A stretch of DNA of 7,792 bases from Chloroflexota bacterium. GTDB taxonomy: Bacteria > Chloroflexota > Dehalococcoidia > SAR202 > UBA11138. Shown here piece after piece: positions 1-5,702 of this stretch. The stretch covers positions 1-7,792 of the forward strand of contig JADFQF010000056.1 in assembly GCA_022561955.1 (NCBI GenBank), written 5' to 3'. The notes below the pieces were generated by a model. That model worked only from the letters and a program-made list of their open reading frames with translations, was not told the origin of the DNA and did no database searches. Position 1 is the first letter of the stretch. Each line of letters opens with the position of its first letter. Made by a program: the position numbers and the translations under genes.

Positions 1-115
<115 letters not shown>

Positions 116-171
116 CTAACCTTCGCCCGTTAAGCTCGACTTCTCGCCGAATTTTAGCACACACCCGGCTT

Positions 172-1206
172 CTACCCATCGTCCTTGTCTTGCAGCCCGA
201 AGGCCTCCGCTACCAGCTCGTAGGAGCGGACCCTGTCCGCGAAGCTGAAGCAGATCGTGACGATGCCGATGTCGTCCGTCTTATAGCTCTCGGCGACGGC
301 TTCGATCTTCTGCTTGACCGTTTCCGGGTCGCCGTCGACGTAGCTCTCCCGCAGCGAGCTGATGTATGCGTGCTCGTCCGGGCGGAACTGGTAGAGCAGC
401 GCCTCTTCGATCGGCGGCACGCCCTCGCGGATGCCCTGCACCGACTTGACCCTGGAGACGTTGCGGCTGGACGATATTCTGATCGCGTCGGCCTCGGTCT
501 CGGCGCAGAGGACCTGAAGGGTCACGTTCAGCTTAGGCTCCTCCAGGTGGGCCGACGGACGAAAGTTCTTGCGGTACATCTCCGCGATCACCGGCCCCTG
601 CTCCACGGCGAGCCCAAAGAAGTGAGCGAAGCTGAAGGGAAGACCCATCTCGGCCGCCATCGCCGCGCTGTCCATCCTCGAGCCCAGCAGCCAGACATCC
701 GGCACGGTGTAGTCTCCGGGCCCGACCCGCAATTCGCCAAAGGGGTGCTCATCTTGGATTCCGCCGTTCAGATGGGCCACGAGGTGCTCGACCTGCTCGG
801 TGTATCGGCTGATGTCGTTCTGAGGCCTTGGGTACGAGAGCGCGGCGGCCGTAAGCTGGTCGCTTCCCGGAGCCCTTCCCACTCCGAGGTCTATGCGGCC
901 CGGGTACAGGGTCTCCAGCATGCGAAAAGTCTCGGCCACCTTGAAGGAGCTGTAGTGGGAGAGCATGACGCCGCCGCTGCCGACTCGAATTCTTTCGGTG
1001 CGCGCCGCGATCTGCCCGACCATCGTCTCCGGGCTCGTTCCGGCGAAGTTGCCGACGCTGTGGTGCTCCGCGACCCAGAAGCGCTGATAGCCCAGCCTCT
1101 CCGTGACTCTGGCAAGCTCGATCGTCTCCCACAGCGCATCGGCCGCGGTGCCGCCCTTCCTCACGGGCGACTGGTCTACGACGCTGAGCCTTAGTTTCCC
1201 CTGCAC
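172..1206 (-). CDS. MsnO8-type LLM class flavin-dependent oxidoreductase
   Basis: This is a 344-residue luciferase-like (LLM, TIM-barrel) flavin oxidoreductase. Such enzymes use FMNH2 or F420-type cofactors to oxidise small organic substrates in the cytoplasm; the substrate here is unknown. The N-terminal LSVVDQSPV segment (residues 7-15), FWVAEHH (43-49), SPE (58-60), the IRVGSGGVMLSHYSSFKVAE stretch (73-92), YPGRIDLGVGRAPGSD (101-116) and LLGSRMDSA (173-181) are typical of the MsnO8 subgroup, and the length fits. The start is a GTG at 1204-1206, preceded on the minus strand by GAGAGG about 11 nt away, a modest ribosome site. That start puts LSVVDQSP close to the N-terminus, as is usual in the family. 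The stop is TAG. It is transcribed divergently from the second LLM gene at 1406, and the two are only distantly alike. The family call is secure; a specific reaction is not. Confidence 0.93.
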   Translation of the reverse strand: MQGKLRLSVVDQSPVRKGGTAADALWETIELARVTERLGYQRFWVAEHHSVGNFAGTSPETMVGQIAARTERIRVGSGGVMLSHYSSFKVAETFRMLETLYPGRIDLGVGRAPGSDQLTAAALSYPRPQNDISRYTEQVEHLVAHLNGGIQDEHPFGELRVGPGDYTVPDVWLLGSRMDSAAMAAEMGLPFSFAHFFGLAVEQGPVIAEMYRKNFRPSAHLEEPKLNVTLQVLCAETEADAIRISSSRNVSRVKSVQGIREGVPPIEEALLYQFRPDEHAYISSLRESYVDGDPETVKQKIEAVAESYKTDDIGIVTICFSFADRVRSYELVAEAFGLQDKDDG

Positions 1207-1247
1207 TCGCGAAATTACCTCTCGTTTTGGTGTCTCCCGATACAGGG

Positions 1248-1253
1248 ATTATA
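1248..1253 (-). promoter_or_regulatory. Candidate -10 box for the minus-strand oxidoreductase
   Basis: Read on the minus strand this is a perfect TATAAT, 41 nt before the GTG start at 1206, which would give a leader of about 35 nt. No good TTGACA-like -35 box is seen 15 to 18 nt upstream, where the sequence is GC-rich, so it rests on the -10 match and its position. Confidence 0.4.
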
Positions 1254-1308
1254 CATTCTCAGCGCAAGAAGCCCCGAAAATGTCCGGCGAAGCGCGCGCC
1301 GTGGACTG

Positions 1309-1326
1309 TCGGCGATGTCGGCGATG
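1309..1326. repeat. Two adjacent copies of a 9-bp direct repeat
   Basis: The unit TCGGCGATG occurs twice back to back (1309-1317 and 1318-1326) in the divergent intergenic region. It abuts the position expected for the -35 region of the plus-strand promoter at 1350. A regulator-binding role is possible from position, but a chance or slippage-derived duplication is equally likely. Confidence 0.5.
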
Positions 1327-1355
1327 TGCACGAGTCTACTTCGTAAAGGTATAAT
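1327..1355 (+). promoter_or_regulatory. Candidate promoter for the plus-strand oxidoreductase
   Basis: A perfect TATAAT lies at 1350-1355. The hexamer 17 nt upstream (TGCACG, 1327-1332) matches TTGACA at only three positions. Transcription from here would give a leader of roughly 45 nt before the ATG at 1406. Together with the minus-strand TATAAT at 1248-1253, it makes the 1207-1405 gap a plausible divergent promoter region. The weak -35 lowers confidence. Confidence 0.4.
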
Positions 1356-1405
1356 GGCGTGGATTTAAGGCCCCGCGCGAAGAATACGCCAATAGGAACC
1401 ATCGG

Positions 1406-2548
1406 ATGATCAAAGACTTCTCCGTTCTCTACGTCGGCCAAATCGAATTGGAAAACGTGGGTAGCGACGGCACCCCCGCCGACGAACGCATATACGAAAA
1501 CGACCGACTGGTCGAGACGTTCGACAGCGCGACGCAACTTGCTAAGCTCATGGACGAGAGCGGCTTCCATACCCTCTGGTTCGCAGAGCACCACTTCCAG
1601 AGGGAGGGGTACGAGTGCATCCCAAACATAATTCTGTTGGGGACCCACCTGGCCTCCAAGACCGAGCGCCTGAAGTTCGGCTGCGCCTTCAACGTGGTGC
1701 CGGAGTGGCACCCTATTCGTCTGGCCGAAGACTACGCCATGGCGGATATACTCACCGACGGCCGCATCGTTTTCGGCGTGGGCCGCGGCTACCAGAGTCG
1801 GGAGGTGGAGACCTTCGGCGCACCTCTGATCGATAACGACGCCAACCGCGAGCTGTTCGAAGAGCAGATGGAGATCATCTTCAAGGCGTTCAACGAGGAG
1901 TCCTTTTCCCACCGGGGCAAGCACTACACGATTCCGGCGGAGGTACCCTTTCGAGGCTACGACGTGAAGGACATCACCGTCGTCCCTCGCCCCAAGAACC
2001 TGCCCGTGGAGATGTGGCAGCCCATCGTAAGCGGGCGGACCATTGACTTCATCGCAAGGAACGGCATCAAGGGCGTCGTGGGGCTGACGGGCGCGCCGCT
2101 GGTGGAGCAGGTGTTCACCCAGTTTAGGGACGCGTGCGCACAGCACGGACGTGACCTGGAGATGGGCGGGGACATCTCCCTGGAGGTAGGCTTCTACATC
2201 GCAGGCAGCCGGCAGGAGGCGATGGACCGCCTGCGGCCGTACCACGACGAGCGCTACAAGTGGTTCGCGCCCTTCGGCTTCGTTCGGTACGTGGACGAGG
2301 AGGGCCGGCCCTGGGGCACGCCGGGGGCGCCCGCCCGCGTCCCTCGCATCGAGGACGGCGTGCAGCAGCGGGCGTGGATTTGCGGCACGGCCGAGGAGTT
2401 CGTGGATTTCCTTCGCGACCTGGAGCAAAAATATCCCGGCCTGGAGCACATCATGCTGCACTGGGCAGAGGGCATGCCTCGCGCCGAGTTCATGGAGCAG
2501 CTCTCGATATTCTCCAAAGAGGTGATGCCTGCGTTCGTTAACAGGTGA
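1406..2548 (+). CDS. LLM class flavin-dependent oxidoreductase (luciferase-like monooxygenase)
   Basis: This is a 380-residue bacterial-luciferase-like flavin oxidoreductase, a TIM-barrel enzyme using reduced flavin or F420. Visible motifs are the N-terminal beta strand FSVLYVGQIELE (5-16), LWFAEHHF (57-64), and the block from WHPIRLAEDYAMADILTDGR (101-120) into IVFGVGRGYQSRE (121-133), which is the usual phosphate-binding region. The C-terminal part keeps the ICGTAEEFVDFL and EHIMLHW elements seen in longer family members. Length is normal. The ATG at 1406 is preceded by TAGGAA (1393-1398) with a 7-nt spacer, which supports this start. The Nudix gene begins 67 bp downstream, so cotranscription is plausible. 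It may carry out the oxidative step for a pathway in the downstream block, but that is inference. A substrate-level name would be a guess. Confidence 0.93.
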   Translation: MIKDFSVLYVGQIELENVGSDGTPADERIYENDRLVETFDSATQLAKLMDESGFHTLWFAEHHFQREGYECIPNIILLGTHLASKTERLKFGCAFNVVPEWHPIRLAEDYAMADILTDGRIVFGVGRGYQSREVETFGAPLIDNDANRELFEEQMEIIFKAFNEESFSHRGKHYTIPAEVPFRGYDVKDITVVPRPKNLPVEMWQPIVSGRTIDFIARNGIKGVVGLTGAPLVEQVFTQFRDACAQHGRDLEMGGDISLEVGFYIAGSRQEAMDRLRPYHDERYKWFAPFGFVRYVDEEGRPWGTPGAPARVPRIEDGVQQRAWICGTAEEFVDFLRDLEQKYPGLEHIMLHWAEGMPRAEFMEQLSIFSKEVMPAFVNR

Positions 2549-2608
2549 CAGGCCCCGGGCAAAAAATCCACGTTTGCGATGAGCCGGTTGGAACGCGCAG
2601 GCAAAAAG

Positions 2609-2613
2609 GGAGG
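2609..2613 (+). promoter_or_regulatory. Ribosome binding site unusually close to the Nudix start
   Basis: A perfect GGAGG sits only 2 nt before the ATG at 2616, tighter than the usual 5 to 9 nt. No other in-frame start with a better-placed site is seen, and the N-terminal family motif begins about a dozen residues into the protein, so 2616 remains the best start. Translation may be inefficient. Confidence 0.5.
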
Positions 2614-2615
2614 CG

Positions 2616-3377
2616 ATGGAAACGATAGAAGCAAATCCCAACCCCTTCGGTGGAATCGTCATCAACCACCACAGGTTGACGTCGGACCCCGAAGAGTTCA
2701 GACCACAGCTTTACCACTCAATCGACGAGTGGAAGGAGCAGAGCTACAAGGTCGCCTGGCTGGAGGTCCCGATATCCAAGGCCGCGCTGGTGCCCGTTGC
2801 CGTGGAGGCCGGGTTCACCTATCATCACGCCTCCGAGGAGTACCTCATGCTGACCATGCAGCTTGATAATGGCGCGTACGTGCCGCCATTCGCTTCTCAT
2901 TACATAGGCGCTGGAGGCGTCGTGCTCAGCAAAGAGCGCGAGCTGCTGGTCGTATCCGAGAGGCATCGGCGTCGAGGACGGGGCCCGGCGTACAAGCTCC
3001 CCGGCGGCGCGCTGCTCCCCGGCGAGCACCTCGTGGATGGAGTGATTCGAGAGGTGCTGGAAGAGACCGGCGTCGAGACGAAATTCGAGGCGCTGGTCTG
3101 CTTCAGGCACTGGCACGGCTACCGGTACGGCAAGTCGGATATCTATTTCGTGTCCCGTCTGTCGCCCCTGACGAAGGAGATCACGATGCAGGAGGAGGAG
3201 CTGGAGGAGTGCCTGTGGATGCCCGTTGACGACTTCCTCAGCGATGACGGCATAAGCGACTTCAACAAGCGCATCGTTAATGCGGCGTTGAACACCCCTG
3301 GTCTGGAGCCGAGCTTCATCGAGGGCTACGGAGACGAGCGGCAGTACGAGTTCTTCATGCCCCCGGAGCTAGCGTAG
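2616..3377 (+). CDS. Nudix hydrolase with NUDT6-like N-terminal domain
   Basis: This 253-residue protein has two parts. Residues about 11-90 (FGGIVI, VAWLEVPISKAALVP, EAGFTYHHASEEYLML) match the pre-Nudix domain found in animal NUDT6 and plant NUDT2/6/7/8/10-type proteins. Residues about 95-225 form the Nudix fold. The Nudix box at 131-153 fits GX5EX7REUXEEXGU exactly: G131, E137, R145, E146, E149, E150, G152. It should therefore bind a divalent metal and hydrolyse a nucleoside-diphosphate-linked compound; plant relatives act on ADP-ribose, NADH or CoA-type substrates, but the substrate here is unknown. It lies 67 bp after the LLM gene and 69 bp before the aldolase, all on the same strand. 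A housecleaning or cofactor-turnover role beside redox and CoA enzymes is plausible but inferred. The family call is firm. Confidence 0.92.
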   Translation: METIEANPNPFGGIVINHHRLTSDPEEFRPQLYHSIDEWKEQSYKVAWLEVPISKAALVPVAVEAGFTYHHASEEYLMLTMQLDNGAYVPPFASHYIGAGGVVLSKERELLVVSERHRRRGRGPAYKLPGGALLPGEHLVDGVIREVLEETGVETKFEALVCFRHWHGYRYGKSDIYFVSRLSPLTKEITMQEEELEECLWMPVDDFLSDDGISDFNKRIVNAALNTPGLEPSFIEGYGDERQYEFFMPPELA

Positions 3378-3446
3378 GCCCCACGATTCGAAATCATGTT
3401 CGGCCGCAGCAGATAGAAAAGTAGCAGTGAATAAAGGGGAGAAAAA

Positions 3447-4172
3447 ATGGCACGGGGAGATGATCTCAAACAGCGAATCCGAAACGGAGACCTCATCATC
3501 GGGGTATCCGCTCCAATAGACGCCACCAAGAGCCGGCTGGAAGACATCCTTGGCAAGGACGACTACGGCTTCGTTTCGACCGACAGCCAGCATTCCGCCT
3601 TCAACGAGGAGACGCTGGTGCGCTTCTGCTCCTTCGCGGAAGAATTGGATATGCCGGTCCAGTTCCGCATCAAGAACACTCGCCACACGTACCAGATCGG
3701 CAACCTGCTGGACCTGGGCCCGCTGGGGATAGAGGTGCCGCTGGTGAACGACATGGCGGTCGTCGACGATGCCATCGAGAACTTCTACTACCCCCAGGTC
3801 GGCAAACGGAGCTGGGGCGGCACCGTCCGCTACGGCATACAAGGGCGTGAAGACCGGCTGACGTACGCCGACTGGTGGAACGGCCGTGGAATCCTCTGTC
3901 TGCAGGTGGAGACCATCAGCACCGTGACCAACGCCCGCCAGTATGCGAAGCAAGGAATCGACTGCTTCACGTGGGGCCCCGCGGACCTCAGCTTCGATCT
4001 GGAGGCGCATCCGCAGCACCCCTTCAGGAGCGTGGACGACTGCCTTCAGCACGTGCTCAAGCAGATAGAGGGCATGGACACGAAGGTCTCCTTCCGCAGC
4101 TACGACCACAACCTGCGCAACAAGTACATAGACATGGGCGTGACGGTCCTGATGGAGCGCCCCAAGCCTTAG
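3447..4172 (+). CDS. HpcH/HpaI aldolase family protein
   Basis: This is a 241-residue class II, metal-dependent aldolase of the HpcH/HpaI (citrate lyase beta-like) superfamily. Such enzymes cleave 2-keto-3-deoxy or 4-hydroxy-2-oxo acids into pyruvate plus an aldehyde. Conserved sites are visible: His49 in TDSQHSAF (catalytic base position), Arg74 in QFRIKN (substrate carboxylate), Glu155 in LQVETIS and Asp180 in GPADLS (metal ligands), plus the IEVPLVND strand (95-102) and the YPQVGKRSWGG loop (115-125). The DSQHS motif differs from the more usual D.EH form. The N-terminal half has an extended charged segment in place of the typical glycine-rich start. AAGGGGAG at 3434-3441, 5 nt before the ATG, fixes the start. 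A substrate such as 2-keto-3-deoxy-rhamnonate or 4-hydroxy-2-oxoheptanedioate cannot be assigned. Confidence 0.9.
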   Translation: MARGDDLKQRIRNGDLIIGVSAPIDATKSRLEDILGKDDYGFVSTDSQHSAFNEETLVRFCSFAEELDMPVQFRIKNTRHTYQIGNLLDLGPLGIEVPLVNDMAVVDDAIENFYYPQVGKRSWGGTVRYGIQGREDRLTYADWWNGRGILCLQVETISTVTNARQYAKQGIDCFTWGPADLSFDLEAHPQHPFRSVDDCLQHVLKQIEGMDTKVSFRSYDHNLRNKYIDMGVTVLMERPKP

Positions 4173-4208
4173 TCGATGCGCCGAAGTAGTGCACTAGAAT
4201 ACGTCCGC

Positions 4209-4325
4209 CCTGCCCGACCCGTTTATCGGTATATCTTCAGACCCCGAAGATTCGGGGAGCCTGGTAATCCGTTCGTCCTGTCCGACTCGTTTGACGGTAT
4301 AACTTCGGACTCCGCCTGTGCGGAG
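4209..4325. repeat. Diverged tandem pair of a 49-nt unit, each ending in a hairpin
   Basis: The stretches 4209-4257 and 4277-4325 align without gaps at 36 of 49 positions and start 68 bp apart. Both share CCTG.CCGAC.CGTTT..CGG and end in an inverted repeat: CCCCGAA/TTCGGGG (4242-4248 with 4251-4257) in the first copy and CTCCGC/GCGGAG (4310-4315 with 4320-4325) in the second. Two stem pairs change on both sides between copies (C-G to T-A, and A-T to C-G), so the stem is kept while its bases differ. No T-run follows either stem, so simple intrinsic terminators are unlikely. The pair occupies most of the 196-bp gap between the aldolase and the next gene. A REP-like or small structured-RNA element is possible. 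Confidence 0.75.
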
Positions 4326-4344
4326 GGCGTGTCGAAGGATGAAC
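4271..4344. repeat. REP-like inverted repeat enclosing the second hairpin
   Basis: GTTCGTCCT at 4271-4279 pairs with AGGATGAAC at 4336-4344 over nine positions, one of them a G-T wobble. The arms flank the second copy of the 49-nt unit and its hairpin. The arms resemble the GTTCGTCCT...AGGACGAAC dispersed repeats I recall from several environmental bacterial genomes. The right arm ends 12 nt before the ribosome site of the gene at 4369, so in mRNA the structure would sit just upstream of translation start. Confidence 0.55.
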
Positions 4345-4356
4345 AGTCTTGAGCAG

Positions 4357-4364
4357 AGAAGGAG
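4357..4364 (+). promoter_or_regulatory. Ribosome binding site that sets the start at 4369
   Basis: AGAAGGAG lies 4 nt before the ATG at 4369. Upstream in-frame starts (GTG at 4318, ATG at 4339) lack a usable site, and they would place the N-terminus inside the repeat region, so 4369 is preferred. Confidence 0.7.
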
Positions 4365-4368
4365 TCTC

Positions 4369-5229
4369 ATGAATCTCACCGAACGCAGAGAACGATACCG
4401 AGCCATCCTCGCGGGCGACGTGTGCGAGCACCCAGCGTCCATATTCGATCCCATCTCGGCCCGCATCGCCGAGGACCTGGGATTCGACATCGGCATGCTG
4501 GCGGGCTCCATAGCGTCGTTCACGGTGCTGGGCGCGCCCGACATCATCGTGCTGACACTGACAGAGTTCGCCCAGCAGATACGCCGCATCACCCGCGCGG
4601 GCAACATCAGCCTCATGGTCGACGCCGACCACGGCTACGGCAACGCCCTGAACGTCAAGCGCACCGTCGAAGAGCTCGAAGCCGCCGGGGTCTCGGCCCT
4701 GTCCATCGAGGACACCGAGCTTCCGACACCCTTTGGTCAGTCCGGAGGGAACGCGCTGATTTCGCTGGGAGAGGGCGTCGGGAAGATGAAGGCGGCGCTG
4801 GAGGGTCGTCAGGACCCCAGCACGGTCATCATCGGCCGGACCAGCGCGCTGGCGATCGCCGGCATCCCCGAGACGATAGAGCGCGTCAAAGCCTACGAAA
4901 AGGCGGGCGTGGACGCCATCTTCCTGGCCGGCGCGAGCACCCGAGAGCAAGTAGAAGCCGTGAACGCCGAGATCGACCTGCCGCTCATACTTGGCGGAAC
5001 GACCGACGAGCTGTCCGACAAGCAGTATCTTGGAGCAAACGGCGTGCGCGTGGCCCTGCAGGGCCATTCTCCGTTCGGGTCAGCGGTTCAGGCCGTTTAC
5101 ACCACCCTCAAAGCTCTGCGCGACGGTGTGGACCCCAAGGACCTTCAGGGCCTGCCGTCGGCGGAGCTCATGGCGCAGGTGACGCGCAAGGCGGACTACG
5201 ACCGCTGGGCCAAGGACTTCTTGGCCTAG
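4369..5229 (+). CDS. PEP mutase/isocitrate lyase family enzyme, oxaloacetate decarboxylase-like
   Basis: This 286-residue protein belongs to the PEP mutase/isocitrate lyase superfamily and closely resembles the Pseudomonas PA4872 type of oxaloacetate decarboxylase, which has nearly the same length. Conserved elements include ASIFDPISARIAEDLGF (23-39), the substrate-binding strand GMLAGSIAS (42-50), the metal-site motif DADHGYGN (85-92, with Asp85 and Asp87), SIEDTELP (112-119, with Glu114) and IIGRTSA (154-160). A histidine in LQGHSPF (His233) matches a histidine I recall as characteristic of the PA4872 group. These features favour decarboxylation of oxaloacetate or a methylated analogue over isocitrate, methylisocitrate or C-P chemistry; it lacks the catalytic-cysteine KKCGH motif of true isocitrate lyases. 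It could handle an oxaloacetate-like product of the neighbouring aldolase. The next gene starts 27 bp downstream, suggesting an operon. Confidence 0.88.
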   Translation: MNLTERRERYRAILAGDVCEHPASIFDPISARIAEDLGFDIGMLAGSIASFTVLGAPDIIVLTLTEFAQQIRRITRAGNISLMVDADHGYGNALNVKRTVEELEAAGVSALSIEDTELPTPFGQSGGNALISLGEGVGKMKAALEGRQDPSTVIIGRTSALAIAGIPETIERVKAYEKAGVDAIFLAGASTREQVEAVNAEIDLPLILGGTTDELSDKQYLGANGVRVALQGHSPFGSAVQAVYTTLKALRDGVDPKDLQGLPSAELMAQVTRKADYDRWAKDFLA

Positions 5230-5244
5230 CCTACTCTCGAGCCC

Positions 5245-5250
5245 AAGGAG
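5245..5250 (+). promoter_or_regulatory. Ribosome binding site supporting a TTG start
   Basis: AAGGAG lies 6 nt before the TTG at 5257. The first in-frame ATG is codon 23 and has no comparable site, so this motif decides in favour of the rare TTG start. Confidence 0.7.
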
Positions 5251-5256
5251 CGAACA

Positions 5257-5631
5257 TTGAGCACGGAGGAAACCGAGGCCCTTCTCAAAGAGGCCCGGGA
5301 GAAACGGGGCTACAGCCTCGAGATGCACCGCATCCTCGCCGAGAACGACCCGGAGTGGACCAAGAAGTACGGGGAGTTCATCGACGCCACGTACACGGGC
5401 CAGCGACTTCTGGACCGCAAGACCAAGGAGCTGCTGCAGATCGTCGTGGAGGCCGCGTTGCGCGCCGACGTGGACCAGATCGGCGCTCACATACGCGTCG
5501 CGATGGAGCACGGGGCCACTCCCCAGGAGATACTCGAAGCGCTGGAAACCGTCATCATGCCCATGGGGGGACTGGCGTTCCGTCGCGGGGTTCAGGCGTG
5601 GGCCGCCGAGACCGGGCTTGGCTCCGAATAA
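5257..5631 (+). CDS. Carboxymuconolactone decarboxylase family protein (cysteine-free)
   Basis: This small, all-helical 124-residue protein starts at TTG. The central core EAALRADVDQIGAHIRVAME (65-84), followed by HGATPQEILEALETV (85-99), is the carboxymuconolactone decarboxylase/AhpD family signature, with Glu65 and His78 at the conserved polar positions. The AhpD-type CxxC pair is absent and the whole protein has no cysteine, so thiol peroxidase activity is ruled out. It resembles gamma-carboxymuconolactone decarboxylase-like proteins, which act on cyclic or ring-cleavage intermediates, but a defined reaction cannot be named. It lies 27 bp after the PEP-mutase-family gene and 71 bp before the CoA-transferase gene on the same strand, consistent with a shared catabolic pathway. 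The N-terminal segment (EMHRILAENDPEWTKKYGEF) is typical of stand-alone family members. Confidence 0.88.
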   Translation: MSTEETEALLKEAREKRGYSLEMHRILAENDPEWTKKYGEFIDATYTGQRLLDRKTKELLQIVVEAALRADVDQIGAHIRVAMEHGATPQEILEALETVIMPMGGLAFRRGVQAWAAETGLGSE

Positions 5632-5660
5632 ATCCCAGCCATCGGCTGATTCTAAGGGAT
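5632..5660. other. Small hairpin between two genes
   Basis: Immediately after the TAA at 5629-5631, ATCCC (5632-5636) pairs with GGGAT (5656-5660), and inside it AGCC (5637-5640) pairs with GGCT (5644-5647). The octamer CGGCTGAT at 5643-5650 recurs at 5680-5687. There is no T-run, so this is not a clear terminator; it could be an mRNA processing or attenuation structure, or chance. Confidence 0.3.
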
Positions 5661-5702
5661 GCAATAGCTAACAGTGGGACGGCTGATCGATGAGTGGTGT
5701 AA

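Noticed and set aside
190..1194. A plus-strand open frame of 334 codons opposite the MsnO8-type gene
   Set aside because: The minus-strand reading has strong LLM motifs; the plus-strand product is Arg- and Asp-rich and matches no family I recognise.
2551..2566. GGCCCCGGGC followed by six A, resembling a terminator
   Set aside because: The inverted repeat leaves no room for a loop, and the A-run is on the wrong strand for either direction of transcription.
1259..2665. A long open frame of 468 codons on the minus strand opposite the second LLM gene
   Set aside because: It overlaps a gene with clear family motifs and good start signals. Its predicted protein is low in recognisable domains and typical of an antisense frame in GC-rich DNA.
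4233..4251. Alternative hairpin ATCTTC/GAAGAT overlapping the first CCCCGAA stem, suggesting a two-state switch
   Set aside because: The second copy of the repeat does not preserve this alternative pairing, whereas the main stem is kept by compensatory changes.
4242..4257. CCCCGAA/TTCGGGG hairpin as an intrinsic terminator after the aldolase
   Set aside because: No T-run follows on the plus strand and no A-run precedes it for the minus strand; the tandem copy suggests a repeat element instead.
4422..5693. A long plus-strand open frame of 423 codons across two genes
   Set aside because: It is out of frame with two genes that have clear family matches, is very rich in Arg and Gly, and spans the boundary between them, as expected for a shadow frame.
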